From: Candidatus Brocadiaceae bacterium
GTDB lineage: Bacteria > Planctomycetota > Brocadiia > SM23-32
Assembly (NCBI GenBank): GCA_003551785.1
Contig: PUNP01000154.1
Span: forward strand, 1-7,296
DNA length: 7,296 nt
Reading direction: 5' to 3'
In this document: in pieces, positions 1 to 5,416 of the stretch
Position numbering within the stretch: the first letter of the stretch is position 1
Layout: the number at the start of each line of letters is the position of its first letter
Notes under the pieces: model-generated
Told to the model about the DNA's origin: nothing
Seen by the model: only the letters and a program-made list of their open reading frames with translations
Database searches by the model: none
Program-made: the position numbers and the translations under genes

Positions 1-105
1 AGATTCAATGAGCAGTGGCCAGACAGCAGACTTAAACATTTTTTTATAGGCGGTAAACATTTATTTGTGGACAAAGAACCGGGTGCTGCGCGTTATTGTA
101 AATAA
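1..105 (+). CDS. C-terminal end of an unidentified protein (partial)
   Basis: The first frame is open from the window edge to a TAA at 103-105 and gives 34 residues ending GAARYCK. The fragment is mildly basic and aromatic, with no motif that I recognise. It lies on the same strand as the following small gene, 57 bases upstream of it. It does not look like the usual C-terminus of DUF4258, the protein often found beside DUF2283. A chance open frame of this length is quite possible, so it is offered only as a possible gene end. The bases before the window would decide. Confidence 0.3.
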   Translation, partial: RFNEQWPDSRLKHFFIGGKHLFVDKEPGAARYCK

Positions 106-145
106 CAAAGTGCGGCCGCCTCGCATTGTAACAGCTTATTTCGAC

Positions 146-152
146 AGGAGGG
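146..152 (+). promoter_or_regulatory. Ribosome binding site of the DUF2283 gene
   Basis: AGGAGGG lies 10 bases before the ATG at 163. It is a near-consensus SD and supports this small gene as real and its start as correct. No convincing promoter was seen between 1 and 145. Confidence 0.7.
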
Positions 153-162
153 CGAATATACC

Positions 163-366
163 ATGAAATTGAAAGTCGATCAGCAGGCCGATGCGCTTTA
201 TCTAACCATGAGCGACGCCCCGGCGGAACGTTCGGAAGAAGTATCGCCCGGAATCGTTGTGGACTACGATGAGCAGGGCAGAGTTGTCGGGATAGAAATG
301 CTGTACCTGTCAAAGCGTTCGCCTGACACGAATGTCAACCAACTTTTATATGAATCCGTTCCCTGA
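163..366 (+). CDS. DUF2283 family small protein
   Basis: This is a 67-residue protein with the family pattern: an N-terminal strand followed by DALYLTMSD (residues 11-19), a SEEVSPGIVVDYDEQGRVVGIEM core (residues 24-46, given as a pattern) and a short polar tail. The central Asp-Tyr-Asp turn and the Val-Gly-Ile-Glu strand are the hallmarks of DUF2283. The length is normal for the family, and a strong AGGAGGG sits at a good distance from the ATG. The family has no established biochemical function. Members are often found next to DUF4258 proteins and have been suggested to act with them, possibly as toxin-antitoxin-like pairs. No DUF4258 partner is visible here. It is probably a soluble cytoplasmic protein, with no signal peptide or membrane segment. 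Family assignment is confident; function is unknown. Confidence 0.85.
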   Translation: MKLKVDQQADALYLTMSDAPAERSEEVSPGIVVDYDEQGRVVGIEMLYLSKRSPDTNVNQLLYESVP

Positions 367-378
367 CAGGAAGCGAAA

Positions 379-450
379 GTGGCGGACTCGGATATTCCAG
401 CAGTGAAGGAAATACTTAACTTTCATCTCCGTTACTGCCCAGTTGTATGA
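379..450 (+). pseudogene. Possible N-terminal remnant of a GNAT acetyltransferase
   Basis: The frame that follows the DUF2283 stop, in register with it, reads EAKVADSDIPAVKEILN before a TGA at 448-450. This resembles the first strand and helix of GNAT domains (pattern: basic residue, Ala, Asp-Ile-Pro-Ala-Val, helix ending Leu-Asn). It also aligns loosely with the start of the minus-strand GNAT next door (KANLKDPAPIVELIN). A GTG at 379 preceded by CAGGAAG could start it. The frame is only 23 codons and runs into the 3' end of the convergent gene, so if real it is a truncated leftover rather than a working gene. The similarity is judged by eye over about 17 residues and could be chance. Confidence 0.25.
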
Positions 451-892
451 TCAGCGCCGTTTCATTGCAATTGGGGAAATGGGGGCATTTCAGGCAATCG
501 CTCCATATTTTATGGGGCAGTTTTTCTTTCGGGTGGGGGGTAAAGCCCAGTTTGATGAAAAATTTCGGCACAAATGACAAAACAAACACCTTATCCATCC
601 CCAGGTCAACCGCTTCATCCAGGCAGGCTTCAACGAGCATTTTCCCGATATTCTGTCTTTTATATTCGGGCTTTACTGCCAGGCTTCTGATTTCTCCCAG
701 CCCTTCCCAGCATACGTGCAGAGCGGCGCAGCCGATTATCTCACCTTGTGGGCTCTCATAGACAAAAAAATCACGCAAATTTTCATAAACATCGTTCAGC
801 GCCCGCGGCAGCATGGCGCCTTCGGAAGCATATGAATTGATCAACTCAACGATGGGAGCAGGGTCTTTAAGGTTGGCTTTCCGTATGTTCAT
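416..892 (-). CDS. GNAT N-acetyltransferase, short N-acetylglutamate synthase-like
   Basis: This 158-residue cytoplasmic protein is a single GNAT domain. Visible parts are the N-terminal strand and helix (MNIRKANLKD...IVELIN), the motif A strand IRSLAVKPEYKRQNIGKML (residues 68-86) with the Arg/Gln-x-x-Gly-x-Gly/Lys acetyl-CoA pyrophosphate loop, and the FFIKLGFTP segment (111-119) typical of the C-terminal half. The C-terminus carries C133-x2-C136-x5-C142, a cysteine motif (CLKCPHFPNC) that I associate with the stand-alone ArgA-type acetyltransferases annotated for arginine biosynthesis (acetyl-CoA plus glutamate to N-acetylglutamate). That substrate is an inference; no other arg gene is nearby. 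The ATG at 890-892 has no clear SD upstream, so translation may rely on an A/T-rich or short leader. It is divergent from yebC and convergent with the DUF2283 gene. Confidence 0.82.
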   Translation of the reverse strand: MNIRKANLKDPAPIVELINSYASEGAMLPRALNDVYENLRDFFVYESPQGEIIGCAALHVCWEGLGEIRSLAVKPEYKRQNIGKMLVEACLDEAVDLGMDKVFVLSFVPKFFIKLGFTPHPKEKLPHKIWSDCLKCPHFPNCNETALIIQLGSNGDES

Positions 893-904
893 TGTTGTAA
901 TAAC

Positions 905-934
905 TTGACGTTAAGGGGCTTTTGATTTTATACT
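905..934 (+). promoter_or_regulatory. Predicted sigma70-type promoter for the yebC transcript
   Basis: TTGACG at 905-910 and TATACT at 929-934 are separated by 18 bases, each matching five of six consensus positions. Transcription would begin near 941, leaving an untranslated leader of about 180 bases before yebC that contains the stem-loop described separately. This is a pattern-based prediction. Confidence 0.5.
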
Positions 935-949
935 TATAGTCGAGATATA
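931..949 (+). repeat. Direct repeat, left copy, before the leader stem
   Basis: TACTTATAGTCGAGATATA matches 17 of 19 bases of the copy at 1073-1091. With a one-base gap the similarity continues for about seven more bases (GGGAATA against AGAATA). The left copy overlaps the predicted -10 box and start point. The role is unknown: a tandem regulator site, a duplication, or a vestige of an insertion. Confidence 0.55.
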
Positions 950-961
950 GGGAATATTCAG

Positions 962-1056
962 GTAAGGCCTCAGTGAACCATGTCTCCCCGGCAGCGGCAA
1001 GCGGCGGTTTCTGCCTCCATACATTATTAATGAGAAGTAGTTTACTGAGGTCTTAC
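962..1056 (+). ncRNA. Candidate structured RNA or leader element upstream of yebC
   Basis: Bases 962-978 pair with 1040-1056 in an uninterrupted 17-bp stem (GTAAGGCCTCAGTGAAC with GTTTACTGAGGTCTTAC). Two of the pairs are G-U when read as plus-strand RNA (967/1051 and 975/1043). Read as minus-strand RNA, the same positions would be mismatches. Inside, 980-983 can pair with 1021-1024, and 990-994 (GGCAG) with 1011-1015 (CTGCC), leaving a G/C-rich loop. The element lies in the presumed leader of yebC, downstream of a good promoter. It lacks a U-run, so it is not an ordinary terminator. I could not match it to tmRNA, SRP RNA, 6S RNA or a known riboswitch. It could be a regulatory leader, a small RNA, or a palindromic repeat element. 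Confidence 0.4.
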
Positions 1057-1072
1057 ACTGAAAGTTTACAGC

Positions 1073-1091
1073 TAATTATAGACGAGATATA
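1073..1091 (+). repeat. Direct repeat, right copy, after the leader stem
   Basis: TAATTATAGACGAGATATA is the second copy of the repeat at 931-949, exactly 142 bases downstream, and ends 29 bases before the yebC ATG. The pair brackets the whole stem-loop. It may itself contain a weak -10-like TATAGA, but no convincing -35 accompanies it. Confidence 0.55.
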
Positions 1092-1106
1092 AGAATAATT
1101 GCAAAC

Positions 1107-1112
1107 AGGAGA
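1107..1112 (+). promoter_or_regulatory. Ribosome binding site deciding the yebC start
   Basis: AGGAGA is 8 bases before the ATG at 1121 but only 2 bases before the in-frame TTG at 1115. Spacing therefore favours ATG 1121, which also gives the family's MAGHS N-terminus. Confidence 0.75.
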
Positions 1113-1120
1113 CATTGTAT

Positions 1121-1873
1121 ATGGCAGGACATTCGCATTGGGCCGGAATAAAACATAAAAAGGAACGCGAGGATAAAAAGCGCGGGAAGCTTTTCAGTAA
1201 GCTTTCCAAGCAAATAATGAGTTCGGCGCGTCAGGGCGGTAAAGACCCGTCGCTCAATATCGAATTGCAGCAGGCCGTTGAAAAGGCCAAAGAGGCGAAT
1301 ATGCCCAAGGATAACATCGAGAGGGCGATATTGAAAGGTGTCGGCGAACTCGATGGGGTGCAGCTCGAAAATATCAGATATGAAGGTTATGGTGCGGGCG
1401 GGGCGGCGGTTATTGTTGATACGCTTTCGGATAACAGGAACAGAACAGGCTCCGAAATACGGAAAATCTTCAGCTCCCATGGCGGCAATCTCGGAGCACA
1501 AGGCTGTGTGTCATGGAACTTTGAGAGCAAAGGGTTTATCATTATCAACCTGGAGGATTATAGCGAAGAAGAAATTTTTGATCTGACCGTTGAGGCCGGT
1601 GTTGAAGACTTCCAGGAGTCGGGTGAGGGGGTGTATGAACTCGTATGCGCTCCCGAAGATTTTCAAAGCGTGCGCGATGCATTGAAAAAAAACGGACTCG
1701 ACTATGAATCGGCTGAAATTACCGAAGTCCCCCAAAGCTATGTTGACCTTGATATTAATGACGGGCGTAAGACATTGGCTTTGATGGATGAACTGGAAGA
1801 CCACGAGGATGTCAGTAATGTTTACTCCAACTTCAATCTTCCGAAAGACCTTGTTGAAGAGCTTTCACAATAG
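1121..1873 (+). CDS. yebC: YebC/PmpR/TACO1 family protein
   Basis: This 250-residue protein has the full length and pattern of the YebC family. It begins with the invariant MAGHSHWAGIKHKK, followed by a basic helical domain with KRGKLFSKLSKQI (residues 20-32). Next come NMPKDNIERAI (60-70), the YEGYGAGGAAVIVD strand (87-100), SDNRNRT (103-109) and a C-terminal portion ending in DVSNVYSNF (230-238). The family was first described as DNA-binding transcription regulators (PmpR). More recent work on bacterial YebC and mitochondrial TACO1 supports a role in translation, easing ribosome stalling at proline-rich stretches. It is cytoplasmic. The start at 1121 is set by the AGGAGA spacing and the conserved N-terminus. 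A ruvC gene, its frequent neighbour elsewhere, is not present; comF follows with overlap instead. Nothing looks truncated or degraded. Confidence 0.96.
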   Translation: MAGHSHWAGIKHKKEREDKKRGKLFSKLSKQIMSSARQGGKDPSLNIELQQAVEKAKEANMPKDNIERAILKGVGELDGVQLENIRYEGYGAGGAAVIVDTLSDNRNRTGSEIRKIFSSHGGNLGAQGCVSWNFESKGFIIINLEDYSEEEIFDLTVEAGVEDFQESGEGVYELVCAPEDFQSVRDALKKNGLDYESAEITEVPQSYVDLDINDGRKTLALMDELEDHEDVSNVYSNFNLPKDLVEELSQ

Positions 1874-2606
1874 CGTTTTTCAGCTTATTCACGGCTTGCT
1901 GGACTGTTTTTTTCCCCCGCATTGCTGCTGTTGTGACCAGCCGTCAGGAGGGGAAGCTGATAACGGGTTTTTATGTGAGAGGTGCTCGAACATACTGCGC
2001 AGCAGCCGGTTAAAACCGCCGTTTTGTTCTGTATGCGGCAGGCCCCTCTCGGCGGGGGTTGAAGGGGAAAAAACAGCCTGTCTCAAATGCAGAGTACAAC
2101 GGCCTTTCTTCGATACAGGGCGTTCTGTTTTTCCTTACCGCGGGCCTGCCGGTGAAGTGGTAAAGGTCTTTAAATACAATGACCAGCCTTACCTGGGTGC
2201 GCTTTTGCTGAACAAAGCAATACGCAACGGCTGGTTTCCGGAAAAAGTTTTCCTCTCTGCTGATGCTGTGGTCCCGGTACCTCTGTATTGGCGCAAACGC
2301 CACCAAAGAGGTTTTAATCAGGCTGAATTGATTGCTAAAACCGTCGCCGTTCGCATCAATAAACCGTTGAATACCGGATTGCTGGTCCGCACGCGACATA
2401 CAGATACGCAGGCTCGGCTTGCAGCAAGACAGCGTGTTGATAACGTTAAAGGAGCTTTTGAAACCAGGGGAGTGGTTCCGGAGAATGTTTTGTTGGTTGA
2501 TGATGTAATGACTACCGGAGCCACCGCCAATGAATGTGCAAAAGTGCTCAAGAAAAATGGTGCTGAAAAGGTTGACGCTTTTACAATTGTCAGGGCCACA
2601 ATATAA
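1818..2606 (+). CDS. ComF family protein (phosphoribosyltransferase-like)
   Basis: The domain order is that of ComF/GntX proteins. An N-terminal cysteine-rich double zinc-ribbon region (numbered from ATG 1818: HCCCC near 36-40, CERC 53-56, CSVC 70-73, CLKC 88-91) is followed by a type I phosphoribosyltransferase-like domain. That domain has KYNDQPYLG, VVPVPLYWRKRHQRGFNQAE and the PRPP-loop signature LLVDDVMTTGAT (225-236). In naturally transformable bacteria ComFC acts in DNA uptake or processing; many members, including those in non-competent species, lack a defined substrate. The start is uncertain. ATG 1818 has GAGGA at 1805-1809 with 8-base spacing but overlaps yebC by 56 bases in another frame. 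ATG 1788 and 1809, or TTG 1854 or 1896, are alternatives. Homology is only recognisable from about LLDCFFPPHC onward. It is probably co-transcribed and translationally coupled with yebC. Confidence 0.88.
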   Translation: MFTPTSIFRKTLLKSFHNSVFQLIHGLLDCFFPPHCCCCDQPSGGEADNGFLCERCSNILRSSRLKPPFCSVCGRPLSAGVEGEKTACLKCRVQRPFFDTGRSVFPYRGPAGEVVKVFKYNDQPYLGALLLNKAIRNGWFPEKVFLSADAVVPVPLYWRKRHQRGFNQAELIAKTVAVRINKPLNTGLLVRTRHTDTQARLAARQRVDNVKGAFETRGVVPENVLLVDDVMTTGATANECAKVLKKNGAEKVDAFTIVRATI

Positions 2607-2667
2607 AATGGAAAATGGAGTGGAAAACTCTCAGGTATCATTTAAGATTTTCTTTTGCAGCAGGCTC

Positions 2668-2672
2668 GGAGG
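2668..2672 (+). promoter_or_regulatory. Ribosome binding site deciding the kinase start
   Basis: GGAGG lies 8 bases before ATG 2681. An upstream in-frame ATG at 2615 would add 22 residues unlike any FGGY kinase, and ATG 2675 is too close to the site. No terminator hairpin was seen in the 74 bases between comF and this gene, so read-through from yebC-comF is possible. Confidence 0.7.
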
Positions 2673-2680
2673 CAATGCTT

Positions 2681-4252
2681 ATGGCTGAGCTATTTATGGG
2701 GATTGATTCAAGCACGCAGAGCTTGTCCGTTATCATCATTAATGCGGACGAAGCGGAAGTGGTTTATCGGGATTCTATCCGGTACGATGATGTTCTCCCA
2801 GACTACGGCACAGTCAACGGGGTGTTACAAAACGCCGACCCTACGGTTGTGCATTCACCTCCTTTAATGTGGGTGGAGGCGCTGGATGTAATTTTTGAGA
2901 GAATGCATGGCAAAGTGGATCTTTCATCTGTCATGTGCATTGCCGGTTCCGGCCAACAGCATGGTTCGGTATATTTGAATGACACTGCAGAAAGGTCTTT
3001 TGCCGAAATGTCTTCATCACGAAGTCTTGCTGACAACCTTTGTGGTATTTTCTCTCGTGAGACAAGCCCTATCTGGATGGATTCTTCTACTGAAACTGAG
3101 TGTGAAGAGATAATGAAGGCGCTGGGCGGCAAGGCCGGGACGGCCGAGGCTACCGGTTCAACAGCCTTTGAGCGTTTTACCGGGCCGCAAATACGCAAGT
3201 TTTATAAGCAGGAATCGGATAATTATGAGCGGACCCGCTGCATTACGTTAGTGAGCGCTTTCATGGCATCTGTCATCGCCGGCAAGCTATCACCTATCGA
3301 CCACGGAGATGGGGCGGGGATGAATTTGATGGATATTCATTCGAAAAAATGGTATAAGAAAGCAGTGAAGCATACGGCGCCGAATTTGGGGCGCCTCCTG
3401 CCTCCCTTAGCTCCCTCAGATACCACTCTTGGCAAAGTCAGTCAATATTACGTCGATAAATACGGGCTTAACCCTGACGCTGGGGCAATGGTTTGGTCCG
3501 GTGACAATCCTAACAGCATCATTGGACTCGGGCTGGTGAAGCCGGGCATGACGGGTATCAGCCTCGGCACCAGTGATACTTACTTCGGATTCATGGTAGA
3601 TTGCCATACCGACCCTGAGGGCGAAGGGCATGTTTTTGGAGCGCCTACAGGGGATTATATGACACTTATCGCTTTCAAAAACGGATCGCTTGCCCGGGAA
3701 AGGGTGAAGGACAAATATGGTTTGAACTGGGAGGGGTTCTCCCAAGCCCTGCAGAGGAGCAGACCCGGTAATAACGGTAAACTTATGCTGCCGTATTTCG
3801 AACCGGAAATTGTGCCGAAAGTCCTGAAACCGGCAGTGAAGCGGTTTAATTTGCCGGAATCGGATGTCAACAGCAATTGCCGAGCCGTGGTGGAAGCTCA
3901 AATGATGTCGATGAGAATCCATTCCGAGTGGATGGGGCGGCGACCGACGAAAATACATGCTACGGGCGGCGCTTCGGAAAATGAAGAGATTTTGCAAATC
4001 ATGGCCGACGTGCATAATTGCCCTGTATATCGGTTCGAAGTCTCTAACAGCGCAGCTTTAGGCGCTGCTCTGCGTGCTCACCACGGCTATTTAGGGTTTA
4101 CAGGCGAAGCGCCGGATTGGCCCGAAGTCGTATCCGGATTTGCCGACCCGGTTGAAGATTCAAAAGTCGTACCACAGGAGGATGCCGTTCGGATTTATGA
4201 TGGTCTGGTCGAAAAATACAGAGAATGCGAAAGGGAATTTTCAAGCAGTTAA
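2681..4252 (+). CDS. FGGY-family xylulokinase, eukaryotic XYLB-like
   Basis: This 523-residue FGGY carbohydrate kinase has two actin-like domains. The N-terminal phosphate loop is GIDSSTQS (residues 7-14, with D9). The substrate loop is GSGQQHGS (89-96), followed by SPIWMDSST (129-137), ERFTGPQI (164-171) and SPIDHGDGAGMNLMD (204-218). The catalytic-base region is SGDNPNSI with D275, then SLGTSDTYF (294-302), FKNGSL (332-337), ATGGASENEEIL (427-438) and NSAALGAALRAHHG (456-469). These motifs and the overall length resemble animal XYLB, remembered at about 536 residues with matching PVWMDSST, TGDNPAS and ATGGASHNREIL, much more than Escherichia coli XylB (about 484 residues, GGGDNAAGAVG). The expected reaction is ATP-dependent phosphorylation of D-xylulose to xylulose 5-phosphate for the pentose phosphate pathway. 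Another ketose is possible, since FGGY specificity is hard to read. It heads the sugar cluster; its stop is 14 bases before the next start. Confidence 0.9.
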   Translation: MAELFMGIDSSTQSLSVIIINADEAEVVYRDSIRYDDVLPDYGTVNGVLQNADPTVVHSPPLMWVEALDVIFERMHGKVDLSSVMCIAGSGQQHGSVYLNDTAERSFAEMSSSRSLADNLCGIFSRETSPIWMDSSTETECEEIMKALGGKAGTAEATGSTAFERFTGPQIRKFYKQESDNYERTRCITLVSAFMASVIAGKLSPIDHGDGAGMNLMDIHSKKWYKKAVKHTAPNLGRLLPPLAPSDTTLGKVSQYYVDKYGLNPDAGAMVWSGDNPNSIIGLGLVKPGMTGISLGTSDTYFGFMVDCHTDPEGEGHVFGAPTGDYMTLIAFKNGSLARERVKDKYGLNWEGFSQALQRSRPGNNGKLMLPYFEPEIVPKVLKPAVKRFNLPESDVNSNCRAVVEAQMMSMRIHSEWMGRRPTKIHATGGASENEEILQIMADVHNCPVYRFEVSNSAALGAALRAHHGYLGFTGEAPDWPEVVSGFADPVEDSKVVPQEDAVRIYDGLVEKYRECEREFSSS

Positions 4253-4255
4253 TTC

Positions 4256-4260
4256 AGGAG
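4256..4260 (+). promoter_or_regulatory. Ribosome binding site deciding the first dehydrogenase start
   Basis: AGGAG is 6 bases before ATG 4267. This excludes the longer in-frame opening at 4225, which would overlap the kinase gene and add 14 residues with no family match. Confidence 0.7.
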
Positions 4261-4266
4261 AGAGAA

Positions 4267-5298
4267 ATGGCTCATTTTGACAAGGCAAGCGAAGTTAAAG
4301 TCGGAGTAGTAGGTTATGGTGGTGCTTTTAATATGGGGCAGGCCCATCTGAATCAGATGAAAAAGGCGGGTATGACCCCGGTCTCAGTAGCTGAAATCGA
4401 CCCCGATAGACTGGAAGTTGCCAGGGATGACTTCCCGGGTATCCAGACATACGATTCATTGGATGAAATGCTGGAAAAATCGAATGTCAACCTGATTACT
4501 ATCATAACACCGCATAACACCCACGCTGAAATAGCGTTGAAAGCGCTTAAAAGCGGACGTCATGTGGTTTGTGAAAAACCGCTGGCCATTACTACTGAAG
4601 AGTGTGATGAAATGATAGCGGCTGCCAAAGATAATAATGTTATTATATCAACTTACCATAACCGCCATTGGGACGGCTGTATCCTTGAGGCTTTGGATAA
4701 TATCAATTCCGGCATGATCGGCGATGTTTTCAGGATTGAAGCGCATATGGGCGGATACGGCTGTCCGCGTGACTGGTGGCGCAGCAGTAAAAGCATATCG
4801 GGTGGAATCCTTTACGATTGGGGAGTGCATTTGCTGGAAAATTCGCTGCAAATTATTGACGGCGAAATTTCCGAGGTTTCCGGGTATGCCACCACCGGGC
4901 ATTGGGCATCGAAAACTGCCTGGAAAGATGACACCAATGAAGACGAGGCTTATTGCGTAGTGCGTTTCAAGGACGGACGCCGGCTTTCGCTTTGTATTAC
5001 CACTCTTGATTCAAAGCCGAAAGAAGGACAGTTGGAAATCACAGGAACGGAAGGGTCGTATGTTTTCGACGGAGGTTCGTGGCAGAGTATTACCCATGAA
5101 GACGACAAAACTGTAATTACCAGGGGGCAAAACAGACCGTCGGAAGGTTGGCGTTTTTATCAGAACGTGGCCGATCATCTGGTTAAAGATGAAGAACTGG
5201 TTATTACCGGTGAATGGGCACGACGTCCCATACATATCCTTGACCTCGCTTGTAAGAGTGCGGAAGAAGGCAGGGCTATGTCGGCGATCCATGCGTGA
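4267..5298 (+). CDS. Gfo/Idh/MocA family oxidoreductase (first copy)
   Basis: This 343-residue NAD(P)-dependent dehydrogenase has an N-terminal Rossmann fold, VGVVGYGGAFNMGQAH (residues 12-27). The conserved TPHNTHAEIALKALKSG (81-97) and CEKPLAI (102-108) follow, with E103-K104-P105 carrying the family's active-site lysine. HNR (131-133) and the GGILYDWGVHLLE segment (179-191, with D184 and H188) belong to the C-terminal alpha/beta domain, and the histidine is the usual catalytic partner. The family oxidises or reduces sugars, polyols such as inositol, and sugar derivatives, usually at a ring or chain hydroxyl. The substrate here is unknown. It is cytoplasmic, with no twin-arginine or other signal peptide, unlike some family members. 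The 14-base gap after the kinase stop indicates an operon. It is clearly different in sequence from the second copy downstream, so the two are unlikely to be a recent duplication. Confidence 0.92.
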   Translation: MAHFDKASEVKVGVVGYGGAFNMGQAHLNQMKKAGMTPVSVAEIDPDRLEVARDDFPGIQTYDSLDEMLEKSNVNLITIITPHNTHAEIALKALKSGRHVVCEKPLAITTEECDEMIAAAKDNNVIISTYHNRHWDGCILEALDNINSGMIGDVFRIEAHMGGYGCPRDWWRSSKSISGGILYDWGVHLLENSLQIIDGEISEVSGYATTGHWASKTAWKDDTNEDEAYCVVRFKDGRRLSLCITTLDSKPKEGQLEITGTEGSYVFDGGSWQSITHEDDKTVITRGQNRPSEGWRFYQNVADHLVKDEELVITGEWARRPIHILDLACKSAEEGRAMSAIHA

Positions 5299-5359
5299 GG
5301 AGAATTTGCCGCATAGATGTATGGTTTGATTGAGATCAGTTGGATTTCTCCCATCTGAA

Positions 5360-5369
5360 CATTTAAATG
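5360..5369 (+). promoter_or_regulatory. Short palindrome in the gap between the two dehydrogenase genes
   Basis: CATTTAAATG is a perfect 10-base palindrome in the 118-base gap 5299-5416, the longest gap inside the sugar cluster. It could be a regulator site, but A/T-rich palindromes of this size arise by chance. No clear terminator is present in the gap. A TTGACG at 5374-5379 lacks a good -10 partner. Confidence 0.2.
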
Positions 5370-5416
5370 CTGTTTGACGGTTTTCACTGAATATTTATTT
5401 ACGTGAGGTTGCCAGG

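Noticed and set aside
962..1056. Leader stem-loop as 6S, SRP or tmRNA
   Set aside because: It is too short for 6S or tmRNA, and the conserved SRP apical sequence (GGAAGGAAGCAGC-like) is absent.
1115..1120. TTG at 1115 as the yebC start
   Set aside because: It sits 2 bases from the SD and adds two residues before the invariant MAGHS N-terminus.
1076..1501. Minus-strand open frame (141 codons) opposite yebC
   Set aside because: It is antisense to the conserved yebC gene, and its apparent hydrophobic stretch comes from the reverse complement of lysine-rich codons.
3416..4015. Long minus-strand open frame (199 codons) inside the kinase gene
   Set aside because: It lies wholly antisense to a well-conserved kinase, has no recognisable domain and is best explained as a shadow of that gene's codon bias.
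5299..5351. GGAGAA...TTCTCC inverted repeat as a terminator after the first dehydrogenase
   Set aside because: There are only six pairs around a 41-base loop and no T-run follows.
5374..5402. TTGACG followed by TATTTA as a promoter for the second dehydrogenase
   Set aside because: The -10 matches only three of six positions, and the start point would fall on the SD sequence, leaving almost no leader.
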